Assembly: GCA_026987795.1 (NCBI GenBank)
Contig: JALSMF010000218.1
Location: 1 to 12,960 of the forward strand
Length of the DNA stretch: 12,960 nucleotides
Direction of reading: 5' to 3'
Source: Bacteroidales bacterium
GTDB taxonomy: Bacteria; Bacteroidota; Bacteroidia; Bacteroidales; JAADGE01
Shown here: positions 5,892-12,620 of the stretch, piece by piece
Position numbering within the stretch: position 1 is the stretch's first letter
Layout: each line of letters starts with the position of its first letter
The notes under the pieces: generated by a model
What the model saw: the letters and a program-made list of their open reading frames with translations, nothing else
Told to the model about the DNA's origin: nothing
Database searches by the model: none
Program-made: the position numbers and the translations under genes

Positions 5892-7349
5892 TTATTTCTT
5901 TTTATCTTTTTTTATTTCTCCTTCCGGAGTTTTATTTTCAGCTTCCGATTTGCCTTTCAGATAATTAGGAAGTTCCATCCCGGCAAGCTTAAATAAATCT
6001 TCAAGCGGCGGAACGGCTCCCATCATTCCTTTCATAAAATTAGCCGTTGAACTTCCTCCGTTTCCGCTGTCCCATACGGTAACTTTATCTATCTTAATAT
6101 TCTTAACTGCTTCTACTTGTGTTTCCACCAATTCGGGTAACCTTTCGGCAATCATCATCAGTACGGCGTCACGAGCATTATCTCCGGCAGATTCTACCAT
6201 AAGTTTATAACCTGCAGCCTGCTTGCTTAATATTTCGAATGTTCCTCTTGCTTGTGCTTCCATCTCAAGGAATATCGCATCGGCTTCGCCTTTTGCAATT
6301 CTTCTTTGTTTTTCTGCCTCAGCTTCAGCTTCTATAATTATCTTTTGTTTTTCAATTTCAGCAGGAACAATTACATTTGCTTTTCCGGCAGCCTCTTCTC
6401 TTTCGGCTCTTTTAAGTTCTGCTTCTTTTTCTGCAAGATATGCAGCTTCTTTTGCCTGTGCTTCATTAACTTTTTCCGCAGTTTCGGCAATTTTTGCAGC
6501 TTCAGCTTCTTTTTTCATCCTTTCGGCATCTGATAAAGCTATGGAGATTTTAGCCAAGTTCTCTCCTTCTACAGCTTTTGCATTTGCAGCAGCAACATTA
6601 GTTCTTTGCTTCTGTGCGGCAATTGCTTCCCCAATTTCTGCATCCGAGTTTGCTTCGGCAACTTTAATTCGCTGTTCTCTTTCGGCATTAGCTTTTCCTA
6701 TTTCTCCGTCTCTGTTTTTTTCAGCAACCTGACGTTTTGCTTCATTTACGGCACCTGCAGTAGCTTCTTTTCCTAATGCCTCAATGTATCCGGCATCATC
6801 TGTAATATCAGTAACATTTACGTTAATAAGTTTAAGTCCGATTTTTCTTAACTCGTGCTCAACGCTTGTAGAAACATTTGTAAGAAACTTTTCTCTGTCA
6901 GCATTTATTTCTTCAATATCCATTGTTGCTATAACTACCCTTAACTGACCAAAAATAATATCTGCGGCAAGGTGTCTGATTTCCGCCTGTGTTAAACCTA
7001 ATAAACGTTCGGCTGCATTTTGCATAACACCCGGTTCGGTTGATATTCCTACCATAAATCGTGAGGGCACGTTAACTCGAATATTTTGCTTGCTTAAAGC
7101 ATTCTCTAAGCCTATTTCAATGGGAATAGGTGTTAAGTCTAAATATTCGTAGTCTTGAATAATCGGAATTATAAAAGCTGCACCTCCGTGAACGCATTTT
7201 GCAGTTTTACCGGAACTGCCGCCTCCTATTTTTCCGTAAACAACAAGAATTCTGTCAGAAGGACATCGTTTGTATCTTTTAACCAAAAAGGCAAACATCC
7301 CCAGTAACAGAAAAACTAACAAAATCACTAAAACTGCTGTTGCTCCCAT
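5892..7349 (-). CDS. floT: Flotillin-like SPFH/Band 7 membrane scaffold protein
   Basis: A 485-residue flotillin homologue (YuaG/FloT, YqiK type). Bacterial flotillins form large oligomers on the inner membrane and organise functional microdomains. An N-terminal helix (about residues 4-23) anchors the protein. The SPFH/Band 7 domain follows to about residue 200, with DRILVVYGKIGGGSSGKTAK at its start and the conserved LTQAEIRHLAADIIFGQLR segment. Residues about 200-370 form a long Ala/Glu/Lys-rich coiled coil with the repeated EA dipeptides that name the flotillin domain. The C-terminal part includes TVWDSGNGG and a Gly/Met segment ending in PPLEDLFKLAGM, as in FloT proteins, followed by a charged Lys-rich tail. 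It is the second gene after the NfeD-like gene (51-nt gap), the usual pairing, and a terminator follows. Length and domain order are typical; the cargo is unknown. Confidence 0.93.
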   Translation of the reverse strand: MGATAVLVILLVFLLLGMFAFLVKRYKRCPSDRILVVYGKIGGGSSGKTAKCVHGGAAFIIPIIQDYEYLDLTPIPIEIGLENALSKQNIRVNVPSRFMVGISTEPGVMQNAAERLLGLTQAEIRHLAADIIFGQLRVVIATMDIEEINADREKFLTNVSTSVEHELRKIGLKLINVNVTDITDDAGYIEALGKEATAGAVNEAKRQVAEKNRDGEIGKANAEREQRIKVAEANSDAEIGEAIAAQKQRTNVAAANAKAVEGENLAKISIALSDAERMKKEAEAAKIAETAEKVNEAQAKEAAYLAEKEAELKRAEREEAAGKANVIVPAEIEKQKIIIEAEAEAEKQRRIAKGEADAIFLEMEAQARGTFEILSKQAAGYKLMVESAGDNARDAVLMMIAERLPELVETQVEAVKNIKIDKVTVWDSGNGGSSTANFMKGMMGAVPPLEDLFKLAGMELPNYLKGKSEAENKTPEGEIKKDKKK

Positions 7350-7400
7350 AATTATTTTATTTATTATTAAAAGTTAAACAAAATATTAAACACCTTAAAG

Positions 7401-7985
7401 CTAACGCTTTCTTTTAACTATAAGAATATCATTAATAACGTCTATAACCTCTACAAAGCTGCCTGTTTTTATATCTTCTGTATCCTCAGTCATTGCATCT
7501 AATGTTTTATATCCGTTTTGAAGTATTATCTGTACTTTTCCGTTTCCGTTCTTTTTTGCCGGTATTGTCAGGTAGACTTCAGCTTCTTTACCTATTGCAT
7601 TTTCCATTTTAAGAGTGCCGCTTTGCTGAAGTTTTAACAACATAAAAAACACCCATGCCGTAAAAAGCATCATAATTAAACCTATAATAAACGATATTCC
7701 GGAAATACCCCACCAAACTTTCATTCCTTTTTCCATTGCTGCGAGTCCGCCCCATCCGTAAAACATCAAAAACGACAATATGCTTTTAACCGAAAATATA
7801 TTCATTCCGTTACCATGGTCTCCGTCAAAATCTCCGTCATAATTTTCACCTCCGTCCATATCCGTATCTACGGCAACAAGGGAAATTATTAATTGAATTA
7901 TAAAAATTAATGTCGAAGGAACCGCAATTATCCAATGTATTTTCTCAAGTGACGACAACGAATCCCACCAAACAGATAAATCCAT
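7401..7985 (-). CDS. NfeD-like/YuaF-like OB-fold membrane protein, flotillin partner
   Basis: A 194-residue membrane protein with a C-terminal OB-fold-like domain, the usual partner of bacterial flotillins (compare YuaF with YuaG in Bacillus). Hydrophobic helices lie at about residues 18-39, 67-84 and 92-119. The soluble beta-rich domain (about 129-194) starts with NAIGKEAEVYLTIPAKKNGNGKV and ends with FVEVIDVINDILIVKRK, the pattern of NfeD C-terminal domains. Between helices 1 and 2 lies a striking Asp/Gly-rich loop (40-60, DTDMDGGENYDGDFDGDHGNG). It could bind Ca2+, but it does not match a canonical EF hand exactly. The start at 7985 is chosen because the -7 promoter element at 8010-8017 overlaps the only upstream in-frame ATG (8012), which therefore lies outside the transcript. 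It is the first gene of the operon with flotillin. Low sequence conservation makes the NfeD assignment partly contextual. Confidence 0.8.
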   Translation of the reverse strand: MDLSVWWDSLSSLEKIHWIIAVPSTLIFIIQLIISLVAVDTDMDGGENYDGDFDGDHGNGMNIFSVKSILSFLMFYGWGGLAAMEKGMKVWWGISGISFIIGLIMMLFTAWVFFMLLKLQQSGTLKMENAIGKEAEVYLTIPAKKNGNGKVQIILQNGYKTLDAMTEDTEDIKTGSFVEVIDVINDILIVKRKR

Positions 7986-8009
7986 ATTATTTATTTTAAA
8001 ACGTAAATT

Positions 8010-8041
8010 CAAATATATAACAAAAAAGTTTTTATCCCAAA
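8010..8041 (-). promoter_or_regulatory. Bacteroidota-type promoter of the NfeD-flotillin operon
   Basis: On the minus strand TTTG (8041-8038) and TATATTTG (8017-8010) are separated by 20 nt, an excellent match to TTTG-N19/20-TAnnTTTG. The expected transcription start near 8003 leaves a leader of about 18 nt before the ATG at 7985. The -33 element directly abuts the terminator hairpin of the upstream gene. Confidence 0.75.
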
Positions 8042-8068
8042 AAAAAGACTCGCAATTCAGCGAGTCTT
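8039..8068 (-). terminator. Intrinsic terminator of the PID-CTERM-like gene
   Basis: A perfect 9-bp stem AAGACTCGC (8045-8053)/GCGAGTCTT (8060-8068) with a 6-nt loop. On the minus strand the stem runs into eight consecutive T residues (8046-8039, the first two inside the stem). It lies 35 nt past the stop codon of the 66-residue gene. Confidence 0.88.
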
Positions 8069-8103
8069 GAAATAAGTAACCTTATTTAATATTTTATGAT
8101 TAA

Positions 8104-8304
8104 CTAATTATTCTCTTCTTTTTGTTGCTTATACAATTTTCTTGCCCCGTAAGCAGCTCCTGCGGCAATCAGAAGAAACAAACCTCCGTCAATCGGAATA
8201 TCCTGAGGAGGAGGAGGAGGCGGCTGTGCTGCTGCATCTTTTACTAAAAGCGGAAACACTGACAATGTAAAAATAAAAATAAATACGAGTAGAATCTTTT
8301 TCAT
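8104..8304 (-). CDS. Tiny exported protein with PID-CTERM-like sorting tail
   Basis: A 66-residue protein made almost wholly of targeting signals. Residues 1-26 are a signal peptide (KK, hydrophobic core LLVFIFIFTLSVFPLLV, AAA before Q27). A run of six prolines follows at 28-33. Then comes IPIDGG (36-41), a hydrophobic helix LFLLIAAGAAYGA (42-54) and a basic R55-K56 border with a charged tail. This resembles the short Bacteroidota proteins annotated as PID-CTERM (Pro-Ile-Asp, Gly-Gly, helix, basic residues), thought to be C-terminal sorting signals by analogy with PEP-CTERM/exosortase systems. Only about 10 residues would remain between the two signals, so if both are processed the product is a short Pro-rich peptide. 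No exosortase-like gene is in the window. A clean terminator follows, and promoter-like elements lie upstream. The family name is from recognition of the motif; function is unknown. Confidence 0.82.
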   Translation of the reverse strand: MKKILLVFIFIFTLSVFPLLVKDAAAQPPPPPPQDIPIDGGLFLLIAAGAAYGARKLYKQQKEENN

Positions 8305-8396
8305 AAAGCCTTTATTAAAAATTACTGATTTGACTGTTTAGGTTGTTTCTTATGGTTTTAAAACTTTAAACGTCGTTTTTCTCAGATTATTATATG

Positions 8397-8427
8397 CAAA
8401 TTAAAAAGTAAATTTTTTAAAATCAAA
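8397..8427 (-). promoter_or_regulatory. Near-consensus promoter, proximal, for the PID-CTERM-like gene
   Basis: On the minus strand TTTG (8427-8424) and TTAATTTG (8404-8397) are 19 nt apart. The second element has one mismatch to TAnnTTTG (TT for TA). It would give a leader of about 85 nt. In such AT-rich DNA this could be chance. Confidence 0.3.
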
Positions 8428-8482
8428 ATTTTTTTCTTAAAAAATGCTTAAATTAGCAACAATTATAACTAATAACTAAACG

Positions 8483-8512
8483 CAAATATATTATTTATTT
8501 CATATGAACAAA
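8483..8512 (-). promoter_or_regulatory. Consensus promoter, distal, upstream of the PID-CTERM-like gene
   Basis: On the minus strand TTTG (8512-8509) and TATATTTG (8490-8483) are 18 nt apart, matching both consensus elements. It would start transcription near 8476, giving an unusually long leader of about 170 nt with no ATG on that strand. The region 8305-8551 is otherwise a non-coding, very AT-rich divergent spacer. Confidence 0.5.
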
Positions 8513-8551
8513 CTTTTTTTTTATAAAATTCTTTTTAAAAATGATTAAAAT

Positions 8552-9091
8552 ATGATTTCTGAAAAATTTGAAACCATACACACAATAACTGCATATCTCG
8601 CAATTAAAGAATATTTAAACAATAATTCTTTAAAAATAATTGAGAATAAGCCGGTACCTGATGTTCTCAATAAAAAAAGAGCTTGTTTTGTTACGCTTAA
8701 AACAGATACAAAAAAACTAAGAGGTTGCATAGGAACTCTCCGACCTGCTTACAAGAACTTATATATCGAGATAATCAGAAATGCTGTTGCTGCAGCTACA
8801 AGAGACAATAGATTTGAAAAAGTATCACTTAAAGAACTGGAAAAATTATTTATTACCGTTGAGGTTCTTTCTGAGCTTGAAAAAATTAATGATATCGGAT
8901 TACTTAATCCTGAAAAATACGGTTTAATTATTTCTGATAAATACGGAAACAGAGGAGTACTTCTTCCGAACATTGAAGGAATAGACACTGTTGAAAAACA
9001 AATTAATATTGTTAAAAGAAAAGCCGGAATTTCCTCAATTCCGGAAAAAAACCTGACATACTATCGCTTCAGTACCGAAAAATACAGTTAA
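8552..9091 (+). CDS. amrA: AMMECR1-domain protein (AmmeMemoRadiSam system protein A-like)
   Basis: A 179-residue protein consisting of a single AMMECR1 domain, related to the AmrA component of the AmmeMemoRadiSam gene set. The signature LRGCIGT is at residues 56-62 (LRGCIGTLRP). Further family features are the RACFVTLK strand before it, NAVAAATRDNRF (77-88), the ITVEVLSELEKI strand (101-112), YGLIISDKYGNRGVLLPNIEGID (123-145) and a final YYRF. Free-standing bacterial members are about this long. It is cytosolic, with no signal peptide. Its biochemical role is unknown across the family; the conserved Cys in RGCIG has been suggested to be functional. The usual Memo-family and radical SAM partners are absent from this window, so here it is a solitary gene. 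No good promoter match was found in the AT-rich spacer upstream. The start is the only sensible ATG before the domain. Symbol assigned by family only. Confidence 0.88.
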   Translation: MISEKFETIHTITAYLAIKEYLNNNSLKIIENKPVPDVLNKKRACFVTLKTDTKKLRGCIGTLRPAYKNLYIEIIRNAVAAATRDNRFEKVSLKELEKLFITVEVLSELEKINDIGLLNPEKYGLIISDKYGNRGVLLPNIEGIDTVEKQINIVKRKAGISSIPEKNLTYYRFSTEKYS

Positions 9092-9143
9092 AGGTAATAT
9101 TCTGCAATATTGTTATTGAAAAAAATACTAAAACATTCAAGAT

Positions 9144-9175
9144 TTTGGTATTAAAATTAATTTCGGTTACATTTG
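9144..9175 (+). promoter_or_regulatory. Bacteroidota-type promoter of the DUF819/two-component operon
   Basis: TTTG at 9144-9147 and TACATTTG at 9168-9175 are separated by 20 nt, matching TTTG-N19/20-TAnnTTTG. Transcription would begin near 9182, about 14 nt before the ATG at 9196. It is the only clear promoter found ahead of the three tightly spaced genes that follow. Confidence 0.75.
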
Positions 9176-9195
9176 GCTGCTTAAATTCAGCATAA

Positions 9196-10362
9196 ATGGA
9201 ATCAATTATAGACCCTTCAAATCATATCGTATTGTTTTTAATTATATCCGGTGCGGCAGCTTTCGGAATATATTCGGAGCATAAAAAATGGTTCGGAAAA
9301 TTATCCGGAATTCTTGTTACAATGATTTCTATGTCAATATTGTCTATGACAGGAGTAGTGCCTGTTGCCTCAAATCCTAAAATAAACGTAGCGGTATATG
9401 ATATGGTTTTCAATTACTTTATACCTATTGCAATCCCCCTACTGTTATTCAGTTCCAATATAACAAAAATAATAAAAGAAAGCGGAAAACTGTTAGTAGC
9501 TTACACATTAGGTGCTGCAGGCGTAATTTTAGGAAGCCTGATTGCATTTTATATGATTGACCTGGGAGCTGATTCAGGAAAAACAGCCGGGGTAATTGCG
9601 GCAACATTAATAGGCGGAAGCGTTAATTTTATTGCAACTGCAGAGATTCTTAATTTCAGTACGAATCCTTTATTTACGGCAACTATTGCTGTAGATAACC
9701 TTGTATCAAATCTGTTTACTTTGTTTCTTTTTTTAGTTCCCGCTTTAACTTTTTTATCCGGATTTTATGTCAAAAAGAAAAAAAATGAAACCAAAGTTGA
9801 AGAAAAAACAGAAGAAAAAGAATCTCCTATTACTGTTGAAAGAATTGCAGTATCAATATTTATTGCATCTTTAATCGCAGGAACAGGAGCATTCTTATCT
9901 CCGTTTCTTGAAAAACTGATAAATACTGAGCTTAATTTAAGTATTTTATTAATTACATTATTTTCCGTAGCTGCAGCAAATATTTTCCCGAAACATTTCA
10001 AAGCTTTATCAAACACATCATTTTCAATAGGGCTATGGCTTATGTATATTTTTCTTGCCGTAATAGGTGCCGCCACCAATTTAACGCAAATATTTCATAT
10101 AGGACCTTCTGTTTTATTATTTTATACTGTTATATTAGTTTTCCATTTCATATTTATGACTGCTCTGGCAAAACTGTTTAAACTTGATGTATACGAAGTA
10201 GTTATAGCATCAGCGGCAAATGTTATGGGACCTTCCGTTGCTGCTCCTATGGCTGCATCTATGGGACAAAAGAAATTAATAACTCCGGGGATTTTAGTCG
10301 GTATTTTAGGATATATAATAGGCACTTTTATAGGTGTTTCTTTAGCCGTTTTAATTGTATAA
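9196..10362 (+). CDS. DUF819 family polytopic membrane protein (YjcL-like)
   Basis: A 388-residue integral membrane protein of the DUF819 (YjcL) family, a group of presumed transporters of unknown substrate. About ten to twelve hydrophobic helices form two halves joined by a charged cytosolic linker (about 193-212, KKKKNETK followed by a Glu/Lys run). Conserved unwound-helix motifs are LIGGSVNFIA (138-147) in the first half and the related SAANVMGPSVAAPMAASMG (339-357) in the second. This is the inverted-repeat arrangement seen in secondary carriers. The N-terminal segment has GIYSEHKKW, and IPIAIPLLLFSSNI (76-89) is a strong family stretch. The length is typical. It heads a probable operon: the response regulator starts 37 nt after its stop with no visible promoter between. 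That suggests, as inference, that the two-component system controls or responds to this transporter or its substrate. Confidence 0.88.
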   Translation: MESIIDPSNHIVLFLIISGAAAFGIYSEHKKWFGKLSGILVTMISMSILSMTGVVPVASNPKINVAVYDMVFNYFIPIAIPLLLFSSNITKIIKESGKLLVAYTLGAAGVILGSLIAFYMIDLGADSGKTAGVIAATLIGGSVNFIATAEILNFSTNPLFTATIAVDNLVSNLFTLFLFLVPALTFLSGFYVKKKKNETKVEEKTEEKESPITVERIAVSIFIASLIAGTGAFLSPFLEKLINTELNLSILLITLFSVAAANIFPKHFKALSNTSFSIGLWLMYIFLAVIGAATNLTQIFHIGPSVLLFYTVILVFHFIFMTALAKLFKLDVYEVVIASAANVMGPSVAAPMAASMGQKKLITPGILVGILGYIIGTFIGVSLAVLIV

Positions 10363-10399
10363 TTACAATTTTGTTTTACAGCTTTAAAATTAAACCGTA

Positions 10400-11083
10400 A
10401 TGAAAATACTATTAGTAGAAGATGAAAAAGAACTTGCACTGTCAATATCTCAATATTTAATTAAAAATGAGAAATTTAATTGTGATATAGCTGATAATTA
10501 TCATAAGGCTGAAGACTTATGTGAACTTTATGATTACGATTGTATAATTCTTGATATAGGCTTACCTGACGGCAACGGACTGGATATTATAAAAAATGTA
10601 AAATCATCTGAAAAGTGCAAGACCGGAATTATAGTTATATCTGCAAGAAATACGGTTGATGATAAAATTAACGGGTTAAATTTAGGAGCAGACGATTATC
10701 TGGTAAAGCCGTTTCACCTTTCGGAACTTAACGCACGTATTTATTCTTTAATGAGACGTTTAAAATCTGAGGGAACAAATGAAATTGTAATTAATGAAAT
10801 TTCTTTAAATATTCAATTCAGAGAAGTTAAAGTTTATGACAAAACCATCAATTTGACAAAAAGCGAATTTGATTTATTGTATTATTTAATGACAAATAAA
10901 AACCAAGTTTTGTCGAAAACGTCAATTGCCGAACATTTGATAGGTGAATATGTAGATGTCATGAATTCATTAGACTTTGTTTATCTTCATATAAAAAATT
11001 TACGAAAAAAACTATTGAACGCAAATTGCAAAGACTATATAAAAACCGTTTACGGAGTCGGTTATAAATTTCTTACGGAATGA
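10400..11083 (+). CDS. OmpR/PhoB-family response regulator
   Basis: A 227-residue two-component response regulator. The receiver domain (1-~115) has the acidic pocket E7/D8, phospho-acceptor D52 in ILDIGLPDGNG, the switch serine S81 (VISAR) and K103 in LVKPF, so it looks fully competent. A winged-helix DNA-binding domain (about 130-227) shows NLTKSEFDLLYYLMTNKNQVLSK, a recognition-helix region with FVYLHIKNLRKKL, and the terminal TVYGVGYKF, the normal end of OmpR-type regulators. The length is standard. The stop overlaps the start of the histidine kinase gene by 4 nt (ATGA at 11080-11083), a translationally coupled pair. It follows a DUF819 gene by 37 nt. Target genes cannot be read from the sequence. 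Relatives in Bacteroidota include RprY- and CusR-like regulators, but I would not assign a symbol. Confidence 0.95.
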   Translation: MKILLVEDEKELALSISQYLIKNEKFNCDIADNYHKAEDLCELYDYDCIILDIGLPDGNGLDIIKNVKSSEKCKTGIIVISARNTVDDKINGLNLGADDYLVKPFHLSELNARIYSLMRRLKSEGTNEIVINEISLNIQFREVKVYDKTINLTKSEFDLLYYLMTNKNQVLSKTSIAEHLIGEYVDVMNSLDFVYLHIKNLRKKLLNANCKDYIKTVYGVGYKFLTE

Positions 11084-12351
11084 AACTGCTGTCAAAAACA
11101 AGCCTTTTAATAATTACTGTCAGTATATTTATTTTTATGATAGGTAATGTAGTTTTTTTCTACACGCTGAAACATATGATAAATAAACACGTAAACAATG
11201 AACTTTTTTTCAGAATGCATAAAATAAAAGAAGAAATTGAAAAAAAGGGAATAAACGGAAATAATGTCTGTTTCAGCAACGAAATTACAATTGAACGGAT
11301 AAGCTCAAAAAAAATCATTAAACCAAAAACCTGCGATACGGTTTTATATAACAGTATACAAAAAAAATACATACCTTATAAATCATTAAAATTCGTATAT
11401 ACTTACCAAAACAAAAATTATTTAATAACAATATACAAGTCTTTACTCTCGTCGAACAAGCTAATAGAAAAGATAACCGTAGCTTCCATTTTTATGGTCA
11501 TCACGTTTTTATTTATGATATATATTTTAAACCGTTTTGTTTTTGAAAAAGTCTGGTCAAACTTCTTCGATAATTTAAAAAAAGTCAGAGAATACAATAT
11601 TAACAGCAGAAAAAAACTGACTTTAGAGACATCAGAAATTGACGAATTCAATAAACTGAATACCGTTTTAACTCAAATGGTAGAAAAAATACAAAAAGAT
11701 TTTACAAACTTAAAAGAATTAACAGAAAATACCTCTCATGAAATTCAAACACCTCTGGCTATCATCAAAAGTAAAGCAGAGCTTCTTTTACAATCAGAAA
11801 ATATATCCGAAAAAGATGCCGACTTAATATATTCTGTTTTAAGCACATCCGAGAGGCTGTCAAAACTGAATAAATCCCTGCTGATGATATCAAAAATTGA
11901 AAATAACCAATTTGAAGACAACTCAATAATCAGTGTAAACGAAGTAGCGGAAAAATACATTCAAAATTTTAAAATTTTATTTGAAGCCGGAAATTTTAAA
12001 CTTTTTTATAAAAGCTCTGATTTGTCAATAAAAATAAACCCCGTTTTACTTGATGTTTTAATTTCAAACCTGCTGAAAAATGCAATCTCACATACCGAAC
12101 ACGGAAGGGAAATAAGCATTTTAATAACACAAACTGCTTTCGAAATAAGTAATTCAGGCACTCCTCTGAAAATTTCGTCCGATGATATTTTTAAACGATT
12201 TAAAAAGGGAACTGAAGATAAAGAAAGAACAGGGCTCGGTTTAGAAATTGTGAAAAAAATATGCGATTATTATAAAATAAAAATTGAGTATAAATACAAT
12301 AACAAAAAACACACTTTTTCTATAGATTTTTCTCCTCTCATTTACAAATAA
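11080..12351 (+). CDS. Membrane sensor histidine kinase without HAMP domain
   Basis: A 423-residue sensor kinase partnered with the preceding response regulator. TM1 is at about 7-30 and TM2 at about 132-153, enclosing a periplasmic sensor region of about 100 residues that contains exactly two cysteines (C64 and C85), a possible disulfide or metal pair. No clear HAMP follows TM2; a helical linker leads directly to the H-box ENTSHEIQTPLAIIKSKAEL (H220, Gln replacing the usual Arg of HELRTP). The ATPase domain has the N-box LISNLLKNAISHT (N334), a G1-like FEISNSGTPL in which Asn stands where most kinases have Asp, an F-box IFKRFKKG and a G2-box GLGLEIVKKI. These variants are common in a Bacteroidota kinase subgroup, so I do not read them as inactivating. 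The signal is unknown; the operon with DUF819 hints at a transported solute or an envelope condition. Confidence 0.93.
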   Translation: MKLLSKTSLLIITVSIFIFMIGNVVFFYTLKHMINKHVNNELFFRMHKIKEEIEKKGINGNNVCFSNEITIERISSKKIIKPKTCDTVLYNSIQKKYIPYKSLKFVYTYQNKNYLITIYKSLLSSNKLIEKITVASIFMVITFLFMIYILNRFVFEKVWSNFFDNLKKVREYNINSRKKLTLETSEIDEFNKLNTVLTQMVEKIQKDFTNLKELTENTSHEIQTPLAIIKSKAELLLQSENISEKDADLIYSVLSTSERLSKLNKSLLMISKIENNQFEDNSIISVNEVAEKYIQNFKILFEAGNFKLFYKSSDLSIKINPVLLDVLISNLLKNAISHTEHGREISILITQTAFEISNSGTPLKISSDDIFKRFKKGTEDKERTGLGLEIVKKICDYYKIKIEYKYNNKKHTFSIDFSPLIYK

Positions 12352-12620
12352 ACCCCAAAGCAGCCAAGTTTTTTAGATTTAAATCATATATTCTTCAACA
12401 ATGTTAAAAAACATTAAACATACAACACATATTAAATCCGAATAAAACAACACCGTCAAGCACCTAATTTCCAAGGTAGTATCAACTCATAAAAAAATCC
12501 TTCCCTGCATAATCCGGATAAGTAACAGCAAAAAAACAAATCATAAATTAGAATCATTAAAAATAAAAGAATTTCTACAAAATTGAATCTTATTTTTGAG
12601 CTGTTAATATTTAAAACGAT
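12352..12620 (+). other. Non-coding spacer upstream of hemA with one weak promoter element
   Basis: The spacer is 269 nt, A-rich on the plus strand, with no coding frame I would support. TATTTTTG at 12591-12598 matches the TAnnTTTG -7 element and would start transcription about 15 nt before the hemA ATG, but there is no TTTG at the -33 spacing. A 6-bp inverted repeat AATGTT/AACATT (12400-12415) lacks a T-tract, so no convincing terminator for the kinase gene was seen. Confidence 0.35.

Noticed and set aside
6223..6732. A 169-codon open frame on the plus strand opposite the flotillin gene
   Set aside because: It is a Ser/Ala/Phe-rich mirror of the Ala/Glu/Lys coiled-coil codons of flotillin, with no promoter or family resemblance; codon-bias shadow.
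9096..9111. AATATT/AATATT inverted repeat after the AMMECR1-domain gene as a terminator
   Set aside because: The stem is only 6 bp of pure AT with no T-tract; it would not be stable.
9765..10079. Open frames on the minus strand inside the DUF819 gene
   Set aside because: They are complementary shadows of membrane-helix codons with no initiation context, and the plus-strand DUF819 gene is certain.
12400..12415. AATGTT/AACATT repeat after the histidine kinase as a terminator
   Set aside because: The 6-bp AT-rich stem is followed by AAACAT rather than a T-run on the plus strand; likely chance in AT-rich DNA.
12352..12620. A riboswitch or T-box leader ahead of hemA
   Set aside because: No stable stem series, T-box-like motif or terminator/antiterminator pair could be found in the A-rich spacer.
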